Both the position numbers and the translations under genes were made by a program. A stretch of 64,000 bases of DNA from Betaproteobacteria bacterium (GTDB lineage Bacteria > Pseudomonadota > Gammaproteobacteria > Burkholderiales > Usitatibacteraceae), in contig JADJMI010000026.1 of NCBI GenBank assembly GCA_016709665.1, forward strand, positions 248,001-312,000, in the 5' to 3' direction. Below the pieces are notes generated by a model. The model ran no database searches. It had not been told where the DNA came from and worked only from the letters and a program-made list of their open reading frames with translations. Shown here in pieces: positions 50,835 to 59,906 of the stretch (position 1 is its first letter; each line of letters starts with the position of its first letter).

Positions 50835-51794
50835 CTAGCGAAGGAGGGCGGCTTCGCGCAGGTAGCGCTGGACGCCCGGGTGGATGAGATCGACGCGCGG
50901 GGCCGCGGCGACGGTGTTGGCGGCGGTGCTCTCGCGCGCCTGGGGCAGGCGCTTGCCGAGCGCGGCTTCGCCCCGGTGCAGCGCCCTCGCGAGGCGGTAG
51001 GCCGTCTCGTCCGGCAGCGAGGGGCGCGCGATGACGAACGCCCACGAGCCCACCGAATCGATGGCCACGTCCTGGCCGGCGTAGGTGCCGGCCGGCACGG
51101 TCATGGGCTTGAGCAGGTTGTGCTTCGCGAGGATCCGCTTCGTCTCCTCGGCATCCGGCGCGATGAAGCGCGCGCCCCGCGGCGACTTCGACACGGCGAT
51201 GAAGCCGGGCCAGCCCAGGCCGCCGCCCCAGAGCGCCGCGACGCGCCCGTCCTCGACCATGGCCGGCCCGTCGCCGGCCTTCTCGAGGTACACCGCCTTG
51301 AAGTCGCGGTCGAGGTCGAGGCCCAGCCCGTCGAGCGCGTAGCGCGCGAGGATCACGAGGCCCGAGCCTTTCGCGCCGAAGGCGACGCTCGATCCCTTCA
51401 GGTCCGCGATGCGGCGGGCGGTGCTGTCGGCGCGCGTGACGAACATACCGGGCGTGGAGTACATCGCGCAGAGGATGCGGATGTCCGCCTTCGGGCGGCC
51501 GATGCCCTCGACGGCCTCGTGCAGCGGCTCCCCGGTCACGAGGGCGATGTCGAGCTTGCCGGCCTCGATCAGCGGGAGGTTTTCCGTGCTCCCTTTCGTG
51601 TTGCGGGTCTCGATGCGCAGGGACGGGTCCATCTCCTGGACCGTCTGCGCGAAGGCGGCGCCGTAAAGGGGAAAGCCGCCGCCGGGCGTGGCGGTGCCGA
51701 GCACGACGGAGGCCGGTTCGGATGCGGCGGCGCGAGCGCCGCTCAGGGCGGAAAGGGCACCGGCGATCATCAGGGTTCGTCTCTTCGGGCTCAC
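50835..51794 (-). CDS. TAXI-type TRAP transporter solute receptor
   Basis: 319 residues, signal peptide (TLMIAGALSALSGARA). VVLGTATPGGGFPLYGAAFAQTV, TKGSTENLPLIEAGKLDIALVTGEP and DLKGSSVAFGAKGSGLVILARYAL fit the TAXI family. No TRAP permease is present in the window; the receptor is instead upstream of a hydrolase and a Bug receptor on the same strand. Confidence 0.85.
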   Translation of the reverse strand: MSPKRRTLMIAGALSALSGARAAASEPASVVLGTATPGGGFPLYGAAFAQTVQEMDPSLRIETRNTKGSTENLPLIEAGKLDIALVTGEPLHEAVEGIGRPKADIRILCAMYSTPGMFVTRADSTARRIADLKGSSVAFGAKGSGLVILARYALDGLGLDLDRDFKAVYLEKAGDGPAMVEDGRVAALWGGGLGWPGFIAVSKSPRGARFIAPDAEETKRILAKHNLLKPMTVPAGTYAGQDVAIDSVGSWAFVIARPSLPDETAYRLARALHRGEAALGKRLPQARESTAANTVAAAPRVDLIHPGVQRYLREAALLR

Positions 51795-51855
51795 GACGTC
51801 TCGCTGCTTCGGACCAAGCGCCGCTTATAGCACGATTGCCTGCGGGGCCCGGCCC

Positions 51856-52782
51856 TCAGCGCTTCCAGTCGGGGTGCTGGTCGTGCAGTTCGCGGTGTTG
51901 CTCGATGAGCACCTGGAAGAACGAGAGGCGTTCGGCGGAGATCTCGCCGCGCCCGGCCGCCGCGATGACGGCGCAGCCCGGCTCCGAGAGATGCGAGCAG
52001 TCGTTGAACTTGCAGTGGCCCAGGAAGGGCCGGAACTCCGGGATCGCTTCGGCGATCTGCGCTTCCGTGAGGTGGAAGAGGCCGAAGGACTGGAAGCCGG
52101 GCGTGTCGACGATGGCGGTGTCGCGGTCCATGCGGTACAGGCGCGAGGAGGTCGTGGTGTGCGTGCCGATGCCGAGCGCGGCCGAGATCTCGCCCACGCG
52201 CGCGACCTCGTTCATGACGAGGGCGTTCACGGTCTTCGACTTGCCCATGCCGCTCTGGCCCACCAGCAGCGTGATCTTGCCCTCGAGGAAAGGCAGGAGC
52301 GGCGCCGGGTCGAACTTGGCCGACATCGACACGACCGAATAGCCGACCTTCGACCAGGGCTCGAGCGTGGCGAGGGCCGGCGCGTGCTCGGGGAGATCCG
52401 ACTTGTTGAGCACGATGATCGCCGGGATGCCCGCCGCCTCGCAGGCGACGAGGCTCAGGTTGAGGAACGCCTCGCTGTAGGCCGGCCGCGGCGCGAGCAG
52501 GATGATGGCCTGGTCCACGTTGGCGGCGAGCGTCTTTTCCTTCCACTGGTCCGACCGGTAGAGGATGTTGCGGCGGGTGCCCACGCGCTCGATCGAACCC
52601 TGCGCGGAGCCCGTGAGGCGCACCTCGACGAAATCGCCGCAGGCCGCGTCCTGCTTGCGTCCCTTGCGCGTGCAGACGATCTGGCGGCGGTCCTTGGTCT
52701 CGACCAGGAAATCGCGACCGAAATCCGCGACGACACGGCCCTCGACGACGACCTGCTGTTCGCGCTCGCGGCGGGTGGTCAT
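51856..52782 (-). CDS. rsgA: Ribosome small-subunit-dependent GTPase RsgA
   Basis: 308 residues. OB fold, then the circularly permuted GTPase (NKSDL as G4 before the P-loop GQSGMGKSKTVNAL, DTPGF as G3) and a zinc knuckle C-terminus (CKFNDCSHLSEPGC). Helps late assembly of the 30S subunit. ATG at 52780-52782. 11 bases downstream of phhB. Confidence 0.96.
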   Translation of the reverse strand: MTTRREREQQVVVEGRVVADFGRDFLVETKDRRQIVCTRKGRKQDAACGDFVEVRLTGSAQGSIERVGTRRNILYRSDQWKEKTLAANVDQAIILLAPRPAYSEAFLNLSLVACEAAGIPAIIVLNKSDLPEHAPALATLEPWSKVGYSVVSMSAKFDPAPLLPFLEGKITLLVGQSGMGKSKTVNALVMNEVARVGEISAALGIGTHTTTSSRLYRMDRDTAIVDTPGFQSFGLFHLTEAQIAEAIPEFRPFLGHCKFNDCSHLSEPGCAVIAAAGRGEISAERLSFFQVLIEQHRELHDQHPDWKR

Positions 52783-52793
52783 GGGCGGGCCGG

Positions 52794-53123
52794 TCAGATC
52801 TCGAAGAGGGCGTCGACCTTCGCCGCGCAGATGAAGTCGTTCTCCGAGAGTCCGCCCACCGCGTGCGTCCACCAGGCGACGTGGCATTCCGAGTAACCCA
52901 CGCGCAGGTCCGGGTGGTGATCCTCGCGATGCGCGACCCAGGCGACGGCGTTCACGAAGGCCATCGTTTCGAAGTGATTCTTGAACCGGTAGGTCTTCGC
53001 GATGCCCTTGCCCTCGCGCGCCCAGCCGGGCAGGCCCTTGAGCAGGGGGACGACCTGCGACTCGTCGAGCGGCGCGATGCCGCCTTCGCAGGGCTGGCAC
53101 TTCCGGCGGGCGAGTTCGTTCAT
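52794..53123 (-). CDS. phhB: 4a-hydroxytetrahydrobiopterin dehydratase
   Basis: 109 residues. PCD/DCoH fold: KTYRFKNHFETMAFVNAVAWVAHREDHHPDLRVGY contains the catalytic HHP triad; followed by VAWWTHAVGGLSENDF. Regenerates pterin cofactor and often found in the M48-phhB-rsgA order in betaproteobacteria. ATG overlaps the M48 protease stop (ATGA). Confidence 0.93.
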   Translation of the reverse strand: MNELARRKCQPCEGGIAPLDESQVVPLLKGLPGWAREGKGIAKTYRFKNHFETMAFVNAVAWVAHREDHHPDLRVGYSECHVAWWTHAVGGLSENDFICAAKVDALFEI

Positions 53124-54388
53124 GGCGAGGGGAGGGTTCCGGGGATGTCGGCCAGCTTCCTCAGGTGCGCGACGCGCAGCGAGGCGGGCGGGTGGGAATC
53201 ATATACGAGGGAGTGTAGCGGATCCGGCGTGAGGGTCGCCGCGTTGTCGCGGTAGAGCTTCACCAGCGCGCTCACGAGATCGTCGGCCGTCGCGTGCCGG
53301 GCGGCGAAGGCGTCCGCCTCGTATTCCTGCTTGCGGGACATCAGGCTCGCCAGGGGCTGGAAGGGGAAGGTGCACACGGGCACCACGAGCATGAAGGCCG
53401 CGAGGAGCGCGCCGGGCGCGACGGGGTAGGCGAGCCCGAGGAGCGCCGCGAAGGCCGGCTCCCGGGCGGCGGCGCCCAGGAGCGCGAGCAGGCCCAGGGC
53501 GAGGGCGAAGCGCACGGCGAGCAGGCGCGGGATGTGGCCGCGCGCGTAGTGGCCGAGTTCGTGCGCGAGGACGGCCTCGACTTCTTCCGGCGTGAGCCGC
53601 TCGACGAGCGTGTCGAAGAACACGATGCGCTTGTCGCGGCCGAATCCGGTGAAGTACGCGTTGCCGTGGCTGGAGCGCTTCGAGCCGTCCATCACGAAGA
53701 GCCCATCGGCCCGGAAGCCGCAGCGCGCGACGAGCGACTCGATGCGCCGGCGCAGGTCGCCTTCCTCCAGCGGGGTGAAGCGGTTGAAGAGGGGCGCGAT
53801 CCAGCGGGGGTAGGCCGCCACGAGCGCGAGGCTGAAGGCGACCCAGGCCGCCCACGCCCAGAGCCACCACGCCGCGCCGGTCGAACGGATGAACCACGCC
53901 ATGGCGAGCACGAGGGGCGCGCCGAGGGCCACGGCGAGGAGCGCGCCCTTGGCGAGGTCGGCGAGGAAGGTGCCGAGCGTCGTCTGGTTGAAGCCGTGGC
54001 GCGCCTCGATCACGAAGGTGCGCCAGACGTCGAAGGGAAGCGACGCGACGGCGCCGACCGCGAGGAATGCGAACACCGTGCCCAGGTCGCGAAGCCACCC
54101 GTCGCCCAGCAGGCGCAGCGACAGCGCGTCGAGCGCCGCGAGGCCGCCGCCCACGGTGAAGACGAGCAGCAGCACGCCCTCGAGGAGCACGGCCTCCGCG
54201 GCGGCCACCCGCACCTTGTCGCGGGTGTAGTCGGCGGCCTTGTGATGGGCCTGGGCGGGAACCAGCGCGGCGAAGTCGTCGGGCACGCGGTCGCGATGGC
54301 GCGCGACGTGGCGCGCCTGGCGAATGAGCAGGAGCAGCCGCCAGGCGAGGGCGGCCAGGGCCAGCGCGACGAAGAAGGGAGTGAGCAT
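53120..54388 (-). CDS. M48 family membrane metallopeptidase (Ste24-like)
   Basis: 422 residues, with several transmembrane helices and the zinc motif AHELGHYARGH, plus the third ligand region SRKQEYEADAFAA. ARHGFNQTTLGTFLADLAKG and GNAYFTGFGRDKRIVFFDTL are typical of Ste24/CAAX protease-like bacterial proteins. Likely membrane protein quality control. Start placed at the ATG at 54386-54388; a longer in-frame start lacks the membrane-leading context. Confidence 0.93.
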   Translation of the reverse strand: MLTPFFVALALAALAWRLLLLIRQARHVARHRDRVPDDFAALVPAQAHHKAADYTRDKVRVAAAEAVLLEGVLLLVFTVGGGLAALDALSLRLLGDGWLRDLGTVFAFLAVGAVASLPFDVWRTFVIEARHGFNQTTLGTFLADLAKGALLAVALGAPLVLAMAWFIRSTGAAWWLWAWAAWVAFSLALVAAYPRWIAPLFNRFTPLEEGDLRRRIESLVARCGFRADGLFVMDGSKRSSHGNAYFTGFGRDKRIVFFDTLVERLTPEEVEAVLAHELGHYARGHIPRLLAVRFALALGLLALLGAAAREPAFAALLGLAYPVAPGALLAAFMLVVPVCTFPFQPLASLMSRKQEYEADAFAARHATADDLVSALVKLYRDNAATLTPDPLHSLVYDSHPPASLRVAHLRKLADIPGTLPSP

Positions 54389-54458
54389 GTCCGTTTCGGT
54401 ATGGTGGAAGCCGGCGTCGCGTGACACAATCGCCCGCACCTCCAAAGCGAGTCATTCT

Positions 54459-55041
54459 ATGGCACAGGAAAAAGCCCCGCTCGTCTGGGTGGACATGGAA
54501 ATGTCCGGCCTCGTCCCCGAGCGCGACCGCATTCTCGAGGTGGCGATCGTCGTGACGGACGGGGATCTCGTGACGATCGCCGAGGCGCCCGTGTGGGTCG
54601 TCCACCAGTCCGACGAGGTGCTGGACGGCATGGATTCGTGGAACAAGGGCACGCACGGGCGTTCCGGACTCATCGACAAGGTGCGCGCCTCGAAGTTCAC
54701 CGAAGCCGAGGTCGAGGCGGCCATCGTCGAGTTCCTGAAGCCCCTCGTGCCCGCCGGCACCGCGCCCTTGGCCGGCAACACGGTGCACCAGGACCGGCGC
54801 TTCATGGCCCGGTACATGCCCCTTTTCGACGCGCACCTGCACTACCGCATCGTCGACGTGTCGACGCTCAAGGAACTGGCCCGGCGCTGGCGGCCCGATG
54901 TCGTGGCCTCGCTCGTGAAGGAATCGAAGCACGAGGCTCTTGCCGACGTTTACGACTCGATCAACGAGCTGAAGCACTACCGCGAGCTGTTCCTGAAGCT
55001 GGAAGCCCCGGCGGCCGCAGCGGCCTCCAGCCTACGGCTAG
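54459..55041 (+). CDS. orn: Oligoribonuclease, 3' end disturbed
   Basis: DEDD exonuclease that degrades 2-5 nt RNA to mononucleotides: WVDMEMSGLVPERDRILEVA (first Asp/Glu), GNTVHQDRRFMARYMP, the HYRIVDVSTLKEL Asp, and KHEALADVYDSINELKHYRELF. The usual protein ends right after this last helix. Here the frame has no stop until 55895, deep in antisense glpK; a TAG in the next frame at 55039-55041 would end it normally, so a single-base error after about 55000 is likely. The end given here is that stop. Confidence 0.88.
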
Positions 55042-56528
55042 TCCCTGGCCCAATCCCGCGATCGTTCGACGGCCCGCCGCCAGCCGGCGAGGCGCGACTG
55101 GGCGAGATCGCGTGGGATGCGCGGCTCGAAGGTGCGTTCCCGGGCCCACAGCGAGGCGATCTGCGATTCGTCGCGCCAGAACCCCGTGGCCAGGCCGGCG
55201 AGGTAGGCCGCGCCGAGGGCCGTCGTCTCCGTGACGCGCGGACGCACCACCGGGACGCCCAGCAGGTCCGCCTGGATCTGCATCAGGAGATCGTTGGCCG
55301 TCGCGCCCCCGTCCACGCGAAGCTCCGAGAGCGCCACGCCCGAATCGGAAGCCATGGCCTCGATGAGTTCGGCGCTCTGGAAGGCGATGGCCTCCAGGGT
55401 GGCGCGGGCGAGATGCGCGCGCGTGGATCCGCGCGTGAGCCCGACGATGGCGCCACGCGCGTGCGGGTCCCAGTAGGGCGAGCCCAGTCCGGCGAGCGCC
55501 GGCACGAAGTGGACGCCGCCCGAATCCGGGACGCTCGCGGCGAGCGCGCCGACGTCCTCGGATCTTTCGATGATCCCCAGGCCGTCGCGCAGCCACTGCA
55601 CCGCGGCGCCGGCGATGAAGACGCTGCCCTCGAGCGCGTAGTGGGTGCGGCCGGCGCGCCGCCACGCGACCGTGGTGAGCAGCCGATGGCGCGAATGGGC
55701 GGGGCGCTCGCCGGTGTTCATCAGCAGGAAGCAGCCCGTGCCGTAGGTGTTCTTGGCCATGCCTTCGCGGTGGCAGGCCTGCCCGAAGAGCGCGGCCTGC
55801 TGGTCGCCCGCGATGCCCGCGATCGGAATGCCCCGCGGCAGCCCTTCGCAGCGCGTGGTGCCCACCACTTCGCTCGACCCGGCGACGCGCGGTAACACCG
55901 CGCGCGGGATGTCGAGGATCGCGAGCAGGTCGTCGTCCCAGTCGTGGCGATGGATGTCGTAGAGGAGCGTGCGCGAGGCGTTGCTCGCGTCGGTGACGTG
56001 GGCCTCGCCGCCGGAGAGCTTCCAGGCGAGCCAGCTGTCGATGGTGCCGAAGGCGAGCTCGCCGCGCCGGGCCTTCTCGCGGGCCCCTTCGACGTTGTCG
56101 AGGAGCCAGGCGAGCTTGGTCCCGGAGAAGTAGGCGTCCAGGACGAGGCCGGTGCGTTCGCGGAACAGGGTTTCGTGGCCGGCCTGACGCAGTGCGTCAC
56201 ATCGGGACGCGGTGCGTCGGTCCTGCCACACGATGGCGGGGGCGACGGGGAGGCCCGTCCGGCGATCCCAGAGGACCGTCGTCTCGCGCTGGTTGGCGAT
56301 GCCGATGCCGGCGATTCCCCCCGATGCCAGTCGGGCGTCCGCCACGGCACGGGCCGCCGTGTCGCGCTGCGAGGCGAAGATTTCCCCGGCGTCGTGCTCC
56401 ACCCAGCCGGGCTTCGGGAAGATCTGGCGAAATTCTTGCTGCGCGGAGGCGAGGGGGGCTCCTGCGCCGTCGAAAGCGATGGCGCGGGAGCTGGTGGTGC
56501 CCTGGTCCAGGGCGAGAACGGCTTTCAT
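55038..56528 (-). CDS. glpK: Glycerol kinase
   Basis: 496 residues. FGGY kinase: ALDQGTTSSRAIAFD (phosphate-binding), GIANQRETTVLWDRRTG, IVWQDRRT, NTYGTGCFLLMNTG, and VDGGATANDLLMQIQADLLGVPVVRP. Phosphorylates glycerol to glycerol-3-phosphate, the ligand of the ugp transporter encoded 1 kb away. Convergent with orn, the tails overlapping. Confidence 0.97.
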   Translation of the reverse strand: MKAVLALDQGTTSSRAIAFDGAGAPLASAQQEFRQIFPKPGWVEHDAGEIFASQRDTAARAVADARLASGGIAGIGIANQRETTVLWDRRTGLPVAPAIVWQDRRTASRCDALRQAGHETLFRERTGLVLDAYFSGTKLAWLLDNVEGAREKARRGELAFGTIDSWLAWKLSGGEAHVTDASNASRTLLYDIHRHDWDDDLLAILDIPRAVLPRVAGSSEVVGTTRCEGLPRGIPIAGIAGDQQAALFGQACHREGMAKNTYGTGCFLLMNTGERPAHSRHRLLTTVAWRRAGRTHYALEGSVFIAGAAVQWLRDGLGIIERSEDVGALAASVPDSGGVHFVPALAGLGSPYWDPHARGAIVGLTRGSTRAHLARATLEAIAFQSAELIEAMASDSGVALSELRVDGGATANDLLMQIQADLLGVPVVRPRVTETTALGAAYLAGLATGFWRDESQIASLWARERTFEPRIPRDLAQSRLAGWRRAVERSRDWARD

Positions 56529-56608
56529 TCGGGTTCGACCCCTGATTTTTCGGGCGATGTTACGCTAAAATCCCCCCCGTACTCCCCTAACGATCGGCAG
56601 GTGCAGAC

Positions 56609-57409
56609 GTGGGACTTCTCGACGACCTGAAGCAACAGGCCGATGCCCTCAAGGCGCAGGACGTGGACCGCACGGAAAGCCTTCGCGGCAACGCCGTGGC
56701 GGTCGATCACGCGCTTCGCCGGGCCTTCCTGTACATGAACGACCTGGGCAAGCAGCTCAACGTCGTGAACCTGCCGAGCCCCTTCGTCTACAAGCTGCCG
56801 ACGGTGGGCGACATCGCCGGGCTCACGTTCAAGGACTTCTTCTGCGACTTCCGCAGCAAGCACTTCATCGACAAGGACTACTACGGCGAGGTGCACCTCG
56901 CCACGCGCTGCTGGTCCGACAAGGTGCTCTCGATCAAGAAGAGCCCGGACGACATGGAGAAGTTCCGGGACATCCTCTGGCAGTACAACATCGAGCACAA
57001 GAGCGAACAGTACCGCGACCAGCGCAAGGTCATCACCCACGAGATCTTCGAGGTGAAGTGCGATTTCCGCGTGCAGGCCAAGTTCGAGGGCGACCACGAG
57101 AGCGGCCGGCTCAAGATCATGGCGAAGAACGTGGGCGATTTCACGATCGACGTCTTCCAGATGACGGCGCTCGAGTTCAACGACAAGGCGGTGGAGGAAT
57201 TCGCCAAGTACTTCATCGGCCGTCCCAACACCTGGGAAGACATCGTGAAGGCCTCGGTGCTGAACAAGAAGGCGGCCGCGCCCATCGCGCCCCGGCCCAA
57301 GGCGGCACCGGCCTACGTGCCGGCCCCGGCCAAGGCGGCGCCCGCGCCGGCGCCCGAGGAAAAGAAGGGCCTGTTCGGCTCGCTCAAGTCCCTGATCAAG
57401 AAGGACTAA
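56609..57409 (+). CDS. Conserved protein of unknown function
   Basis: 266 residues, GTG start. No signal or membrane helix. N-terminal amphipathic helix LLDDLKQQADALKAQD, an alpha/beta core (VVNLPSPFVYKLPTVGDIAGLTFKDFFCDFRS, KVITHEIFEVKCDFRVQAKFEGDHESGRLKIMAKNVGDF) and an Ala/Pro-rich tail ending in KKGLFGSLKSLIKKD, a possible amphipathic membrane-surface helix. Possible -10 TAAAAT at 56566-56571. Located between glpK and ugpB; no family recognised. Confidence 0.75.
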   Translation: MGLLDDLKQQADALKAQDVDRTESLRGNAVAVDHALRRAFLYMNDLGKQLNVVNLPSPFVYKLPTVGDIAGLTFKDFFCDFRSKHFIDKDYYGEVHLATRCWSDKVLSIKKSPDDMEKFRDILWQYNIEHKSEQYRDQRKVITHEIFEVKCDFRVQAKFEGDHESGRLKIMAKNVGDFTIDVFQMTALEFNDKAVEEFAKYFIGRPNTWEDIVKASVLNKKAAAPIAPRPKAAPAYVPAPAKAAPAPAPEEKKGLFGSLKSLIKKD

Positions 57410-57584
57410 ACGAGCCGGCCCGGGCATCCCCTGCCCGCGCACCGTCATCTTCCGGAAACCCGGCGGGACGCCGATCGTTGTAACATGACAGTCGTCCCAT
57501 CCACCCGGTAAAAAGCCCGTCCAGAGGCATGCCGTGCGCGCTTCCGGTTCTTTCCGCCCGTTCCCTTCGAAGGAGATCCGCTCC

Positions 57585-58898
57585 ATGACCCGCAAATTGC
57601 TGCAGGCCGCACTCGTCGCCTGCGCCTTCGCCGCAACCGGTGCCCAAGCCCAGACCGAGATCCAGTGGTGGCACTCGATGGGCGGGGCTCTCGGCGACAA
57701 GCTCAACGAGCTCGCCACCCAATTCAACAAGTCCCAGGGCGATTACAAGGTCGTGCCCGTCTACAAGGGGTCGTATCCGGAATCGATGACGGCCGCCATC
57801 GCGGCGTTCCGTGCGGGCAACGCACCGCACATCCTCCAGGTCTTCGAGGTGGGCACCGCCACGATGATGTCCGCGAAAGGCGCCGTCGTTCCGGTCTACA
57901 AGCTCATGAAGGACTCGGACGAGCCCTTCGACCCGAAGGCCTACCTGCCGGCCGTCTCGGGCTATTACACGGACGCCAAGGGCAACATGCTCTCGTTTCC
58001 GTTCAACAGCTCGACCGTGCTCTTCTACGTGAACAAGGATGCCTTCCGGAAGGCCGGCCTCGACCCGAACAAGCCGCCGAAAACATGGAAGGATTTCTCC
58101 CAGGCCGCCGAGAAGCTCAAGGCGTCCGGCGCGAAGTGCGTGTACACCACGAGCTGGCCCTCCTGGATGCACGTGGAGAACTTCAGCGCCTGGCACAACG
58201 TGCCGATCGGGACCAAGGACAACGGCATGGGCGGGCTCGACGCGAAGTTCACGATCAACTCGCCGCTGCACGTGCGTCACGTGAGCATGCTGGGTGATTT
58301 CGCGAAGAAGGGCTGGTTCACCTACGCCGGCCGGACCAGCCAGGGCGACGCCAAGTTCACGAGCGGCGAATGCGCCATGTTCTCAGGCAGTGCCGGCGCG
58401 CAGGCGGGCATCCGCAAGGGCGCCAAGTTCGACTGGTCGGTCAACATGATCCCGTACCACGATGACGTGAAGGGCGCGCCCCAGAACTCGATCATCGGCG
58501 GCGCCTCGCTCTGGGTGATGGGTGGCAAGACGAACAACGCCTACAAGGGGGTCGCGAAGTTCTTCGCCTTCCTGTCCAGGCCCGAGGTGCAGATGGCGTG
58601 GCATACCGGCACCGGCTACGTGCCGATCACCCATGCCGCGTACGAGCTCACGCGCAAGTCGGGCTTCTACGCGAAGGATCCCGGCGCCGAGGTGGCGGTC
58701 AAGCAGTTGACCAACAAGGCGCCCACGGCCAATTCGAAGGGCCTTCGGTTCGGCAATTTCGTCCAGGGGCGAGAGGTGATCGAGGAAGAACTCGAATCCG
58801 TGTTCGCCGGCAAGAAGGACGCGAAGAGCGCCCTCGACGAGGCCGTGCGCCGCGGCAACGAGGTCCTTCGCAAGTTCGAGTCCGCCAACCGGAGCTAG
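57585..58898 (+). CDS. ugpB: Glycerol-3-phosphate ABC transporter binding protein
   Basis: 437 residues with signal peptide (LLQAALVACAFAATGAQA). UgpB signatures: TEIQWWHSMGGALGDKLNELATQFN, YKVVPVYKGSYPESMTAAIAAFRAGNAPHI, SFPFNSSTVLFYVNKDAFRKAG, PQNSIIGGASLWVM. Captures glycerol-3-phosphate or glycerophosphodiesters in the periplasm. ATG 57585 follows AAGGAG. Start of the ugpBAEC operon. Confidence 0.95.
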   Translation: MTRKLLQAALVACAFAATGAQAQTEIQWWHSMGGALGDKLNELATQFNKSQGDYKVVPVYKGSYPESMTAAIAAFRAGNAPHILQVFEVGTATMMSAKGAVVPVYKLMKDSDEPFDPKAYLPAVSGYYTDAKGNMLSFPFNSSTVLFYVNKDAFRKAGLDPNKPPKTWKDFSQAAEKLKASGAKCVYTTSWPSWMHVENFSAWHNVPIGTKDNGMGGLDAKFTINSPLHVRHVSMLGDFAKKGWFTYAGRTSQGDAKFTSGECAMFSGSAGAQAGIRKGAKFDWSVNMIPYHDDVKGAPQNSIIGGASLWVMGGKTNNAYKGVAKFFAFLSRPEVQMAWHTGTGYVPITHAAYELTRKSGFYAKDPGAEVAVKQLTNKAPTANSKGLRFGNFVQGREVIEEELESVFAGKKDAKSALDEAVRRGNEVLRKFESANRS

Positions 58899-58944
58899 TC
58901 CGGGCGCGGGGCGCCGAACGCGCGCCGCCGGCAGGCGGTTCCCC

Positions 58945-58977
58945 GCGATGCAGGGCCGGGTTCAGGCCCTGCATCGC
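58945..58977 (+). repeat. Perfect 13-base inverted repeat between ugpB and ugpA
   Basis: GCGATGCAGGGCC (58945-58957), 7-base loop, exact complement (58965-58977). There is no T run, so it is not a terminator. Placed after the binding-protein gene it probably protects the ugpB mRNA end, like the intercistronic repeats of other binding-protein transporters. Confidence 0.8.
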
Positions 58978-59009
58978 CGTAGCGTCACCCACGTCCTCTT
59001 CCACGGCTC

Positions 59010-59891
59010 ATGGAAAAGAGAGTCCTGTTCCGGTCGAGTTGGCTGCCGTACCTGCTGGTCGCCCCGCAGGTCGCGGTCACCGTCATCTTCTTTTTCTGGC
59101 CCGCCTCGCAGGCGATCTATTACGCCTTCCAGCTCCAGGACGCGTTCGGGCTGGAGTCGCGGTTCGTCGGGCTCGCCAACTTCCAGGACCTCTTCCACGA
59201 CGACCGGTACTTCGAGTCGTTCAAGACCACGGCGATCTTCAGCGGGCTCGTGGCCTGCTCGGGTATCGGCATTTCCCTGGTGCTCGCCACGATGGCCGAC
59301 CGGGTGGTTCGCGGGGCGCTCGCCTACAAGACGCTGCTCATCTGGCCCTATGCCGTGGCGCCGGCGATCGCCGGCGTGCTGTGGGCCTTCATCTTCGCGC
59401 CCTCCATCGGCATCGTGACGTACGCGCTGCAGAAGCTGGGCATCGACTGGAACTGGATCATCAACGGCGACCAGGCGATGCTGCTGGTGGTGATCGCCTC
59501 CGTCTGGAAGCAGATCAGCTACAACTTCCTCTTCTTCCTCGCCGGCCTGCAGTCGATCCCGAAGTCGCTCATCGAGGCGGCCGCCATCGACGGGGCCGGG
59601 CCCTTCCGGAGATTCTGGACGATCGTCTTCCCGCTGCTGTCGCCCACGACGTTCTTCCTGCTGGTGGTCAACATCGTCTACGCCTTCTTCGACACCTTCG
59701 GCGTGATCGACGCCACGACCCAGGGCGGGCCGGCGCAGGCGACCCAGATCCTCGTCTACAAGGTCTACTACGACGGCGTGAAGGCGGCGGACCTGGGCGG
59801 ATCGTCGGCGCAGTCGGTGATCCTCATGGCCATCGTCATCGCGCTCACGGCGGTGCAGTTCCGTTTCGTCGAGCGAAAAGTGCAGTACTAG
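59010..59891 (+). CDS. ugpA: Glycerol-3-phosphate ABC permease UgpA
   Basis: 293 residues, six transmembrane helices. The EAA loop for ATPase contact is EAAAIDGAGPFRRFWTIVFPLLSP. N-terminus YLLVAPQVAVTVIFFFWPASQAIYYAFQ is typical of UgpA. ATG preceded by a weak ribosome site. Confidence 0.95.
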   Translation: MEKRVLFRSSWLPYLLVAPQVAVTVIFFFWPASQAIYYAFQLQDAFGLESRFVGLANFQDLFHDDRYFESFKTTAIFSGLVACSGIGISLVLATMADRVVRGALAYKTLLIWPYAVAPAIAGVLWAFIFAPSIGIVTYALQKLGIDWNWIINGDQAMLLVVIASVWKQISYNFLFFLAGLQSIPKSLIEAAAIDGAGPFRRFWTIVFPLLSPTTFFLLVVNIVYAFFDTFGVIDATTQGGPAQATQILVYKVYYDGVKAADLGGSSAQSVILMAIVIALTAVQFRFVERKVQY

Positions 59892-59906
59892 CCCCGCGGA
59901 GGCACC

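Noticed and set aside
57485..57491. ATGACAG (CTGTCAT on the minus strand) ahead of ugpB as a Pho box
   Set aside because: Only one 7-base half matches; the second repeat at the required 11-base step matches at three of seven positions. Not enough to call PhoB control.
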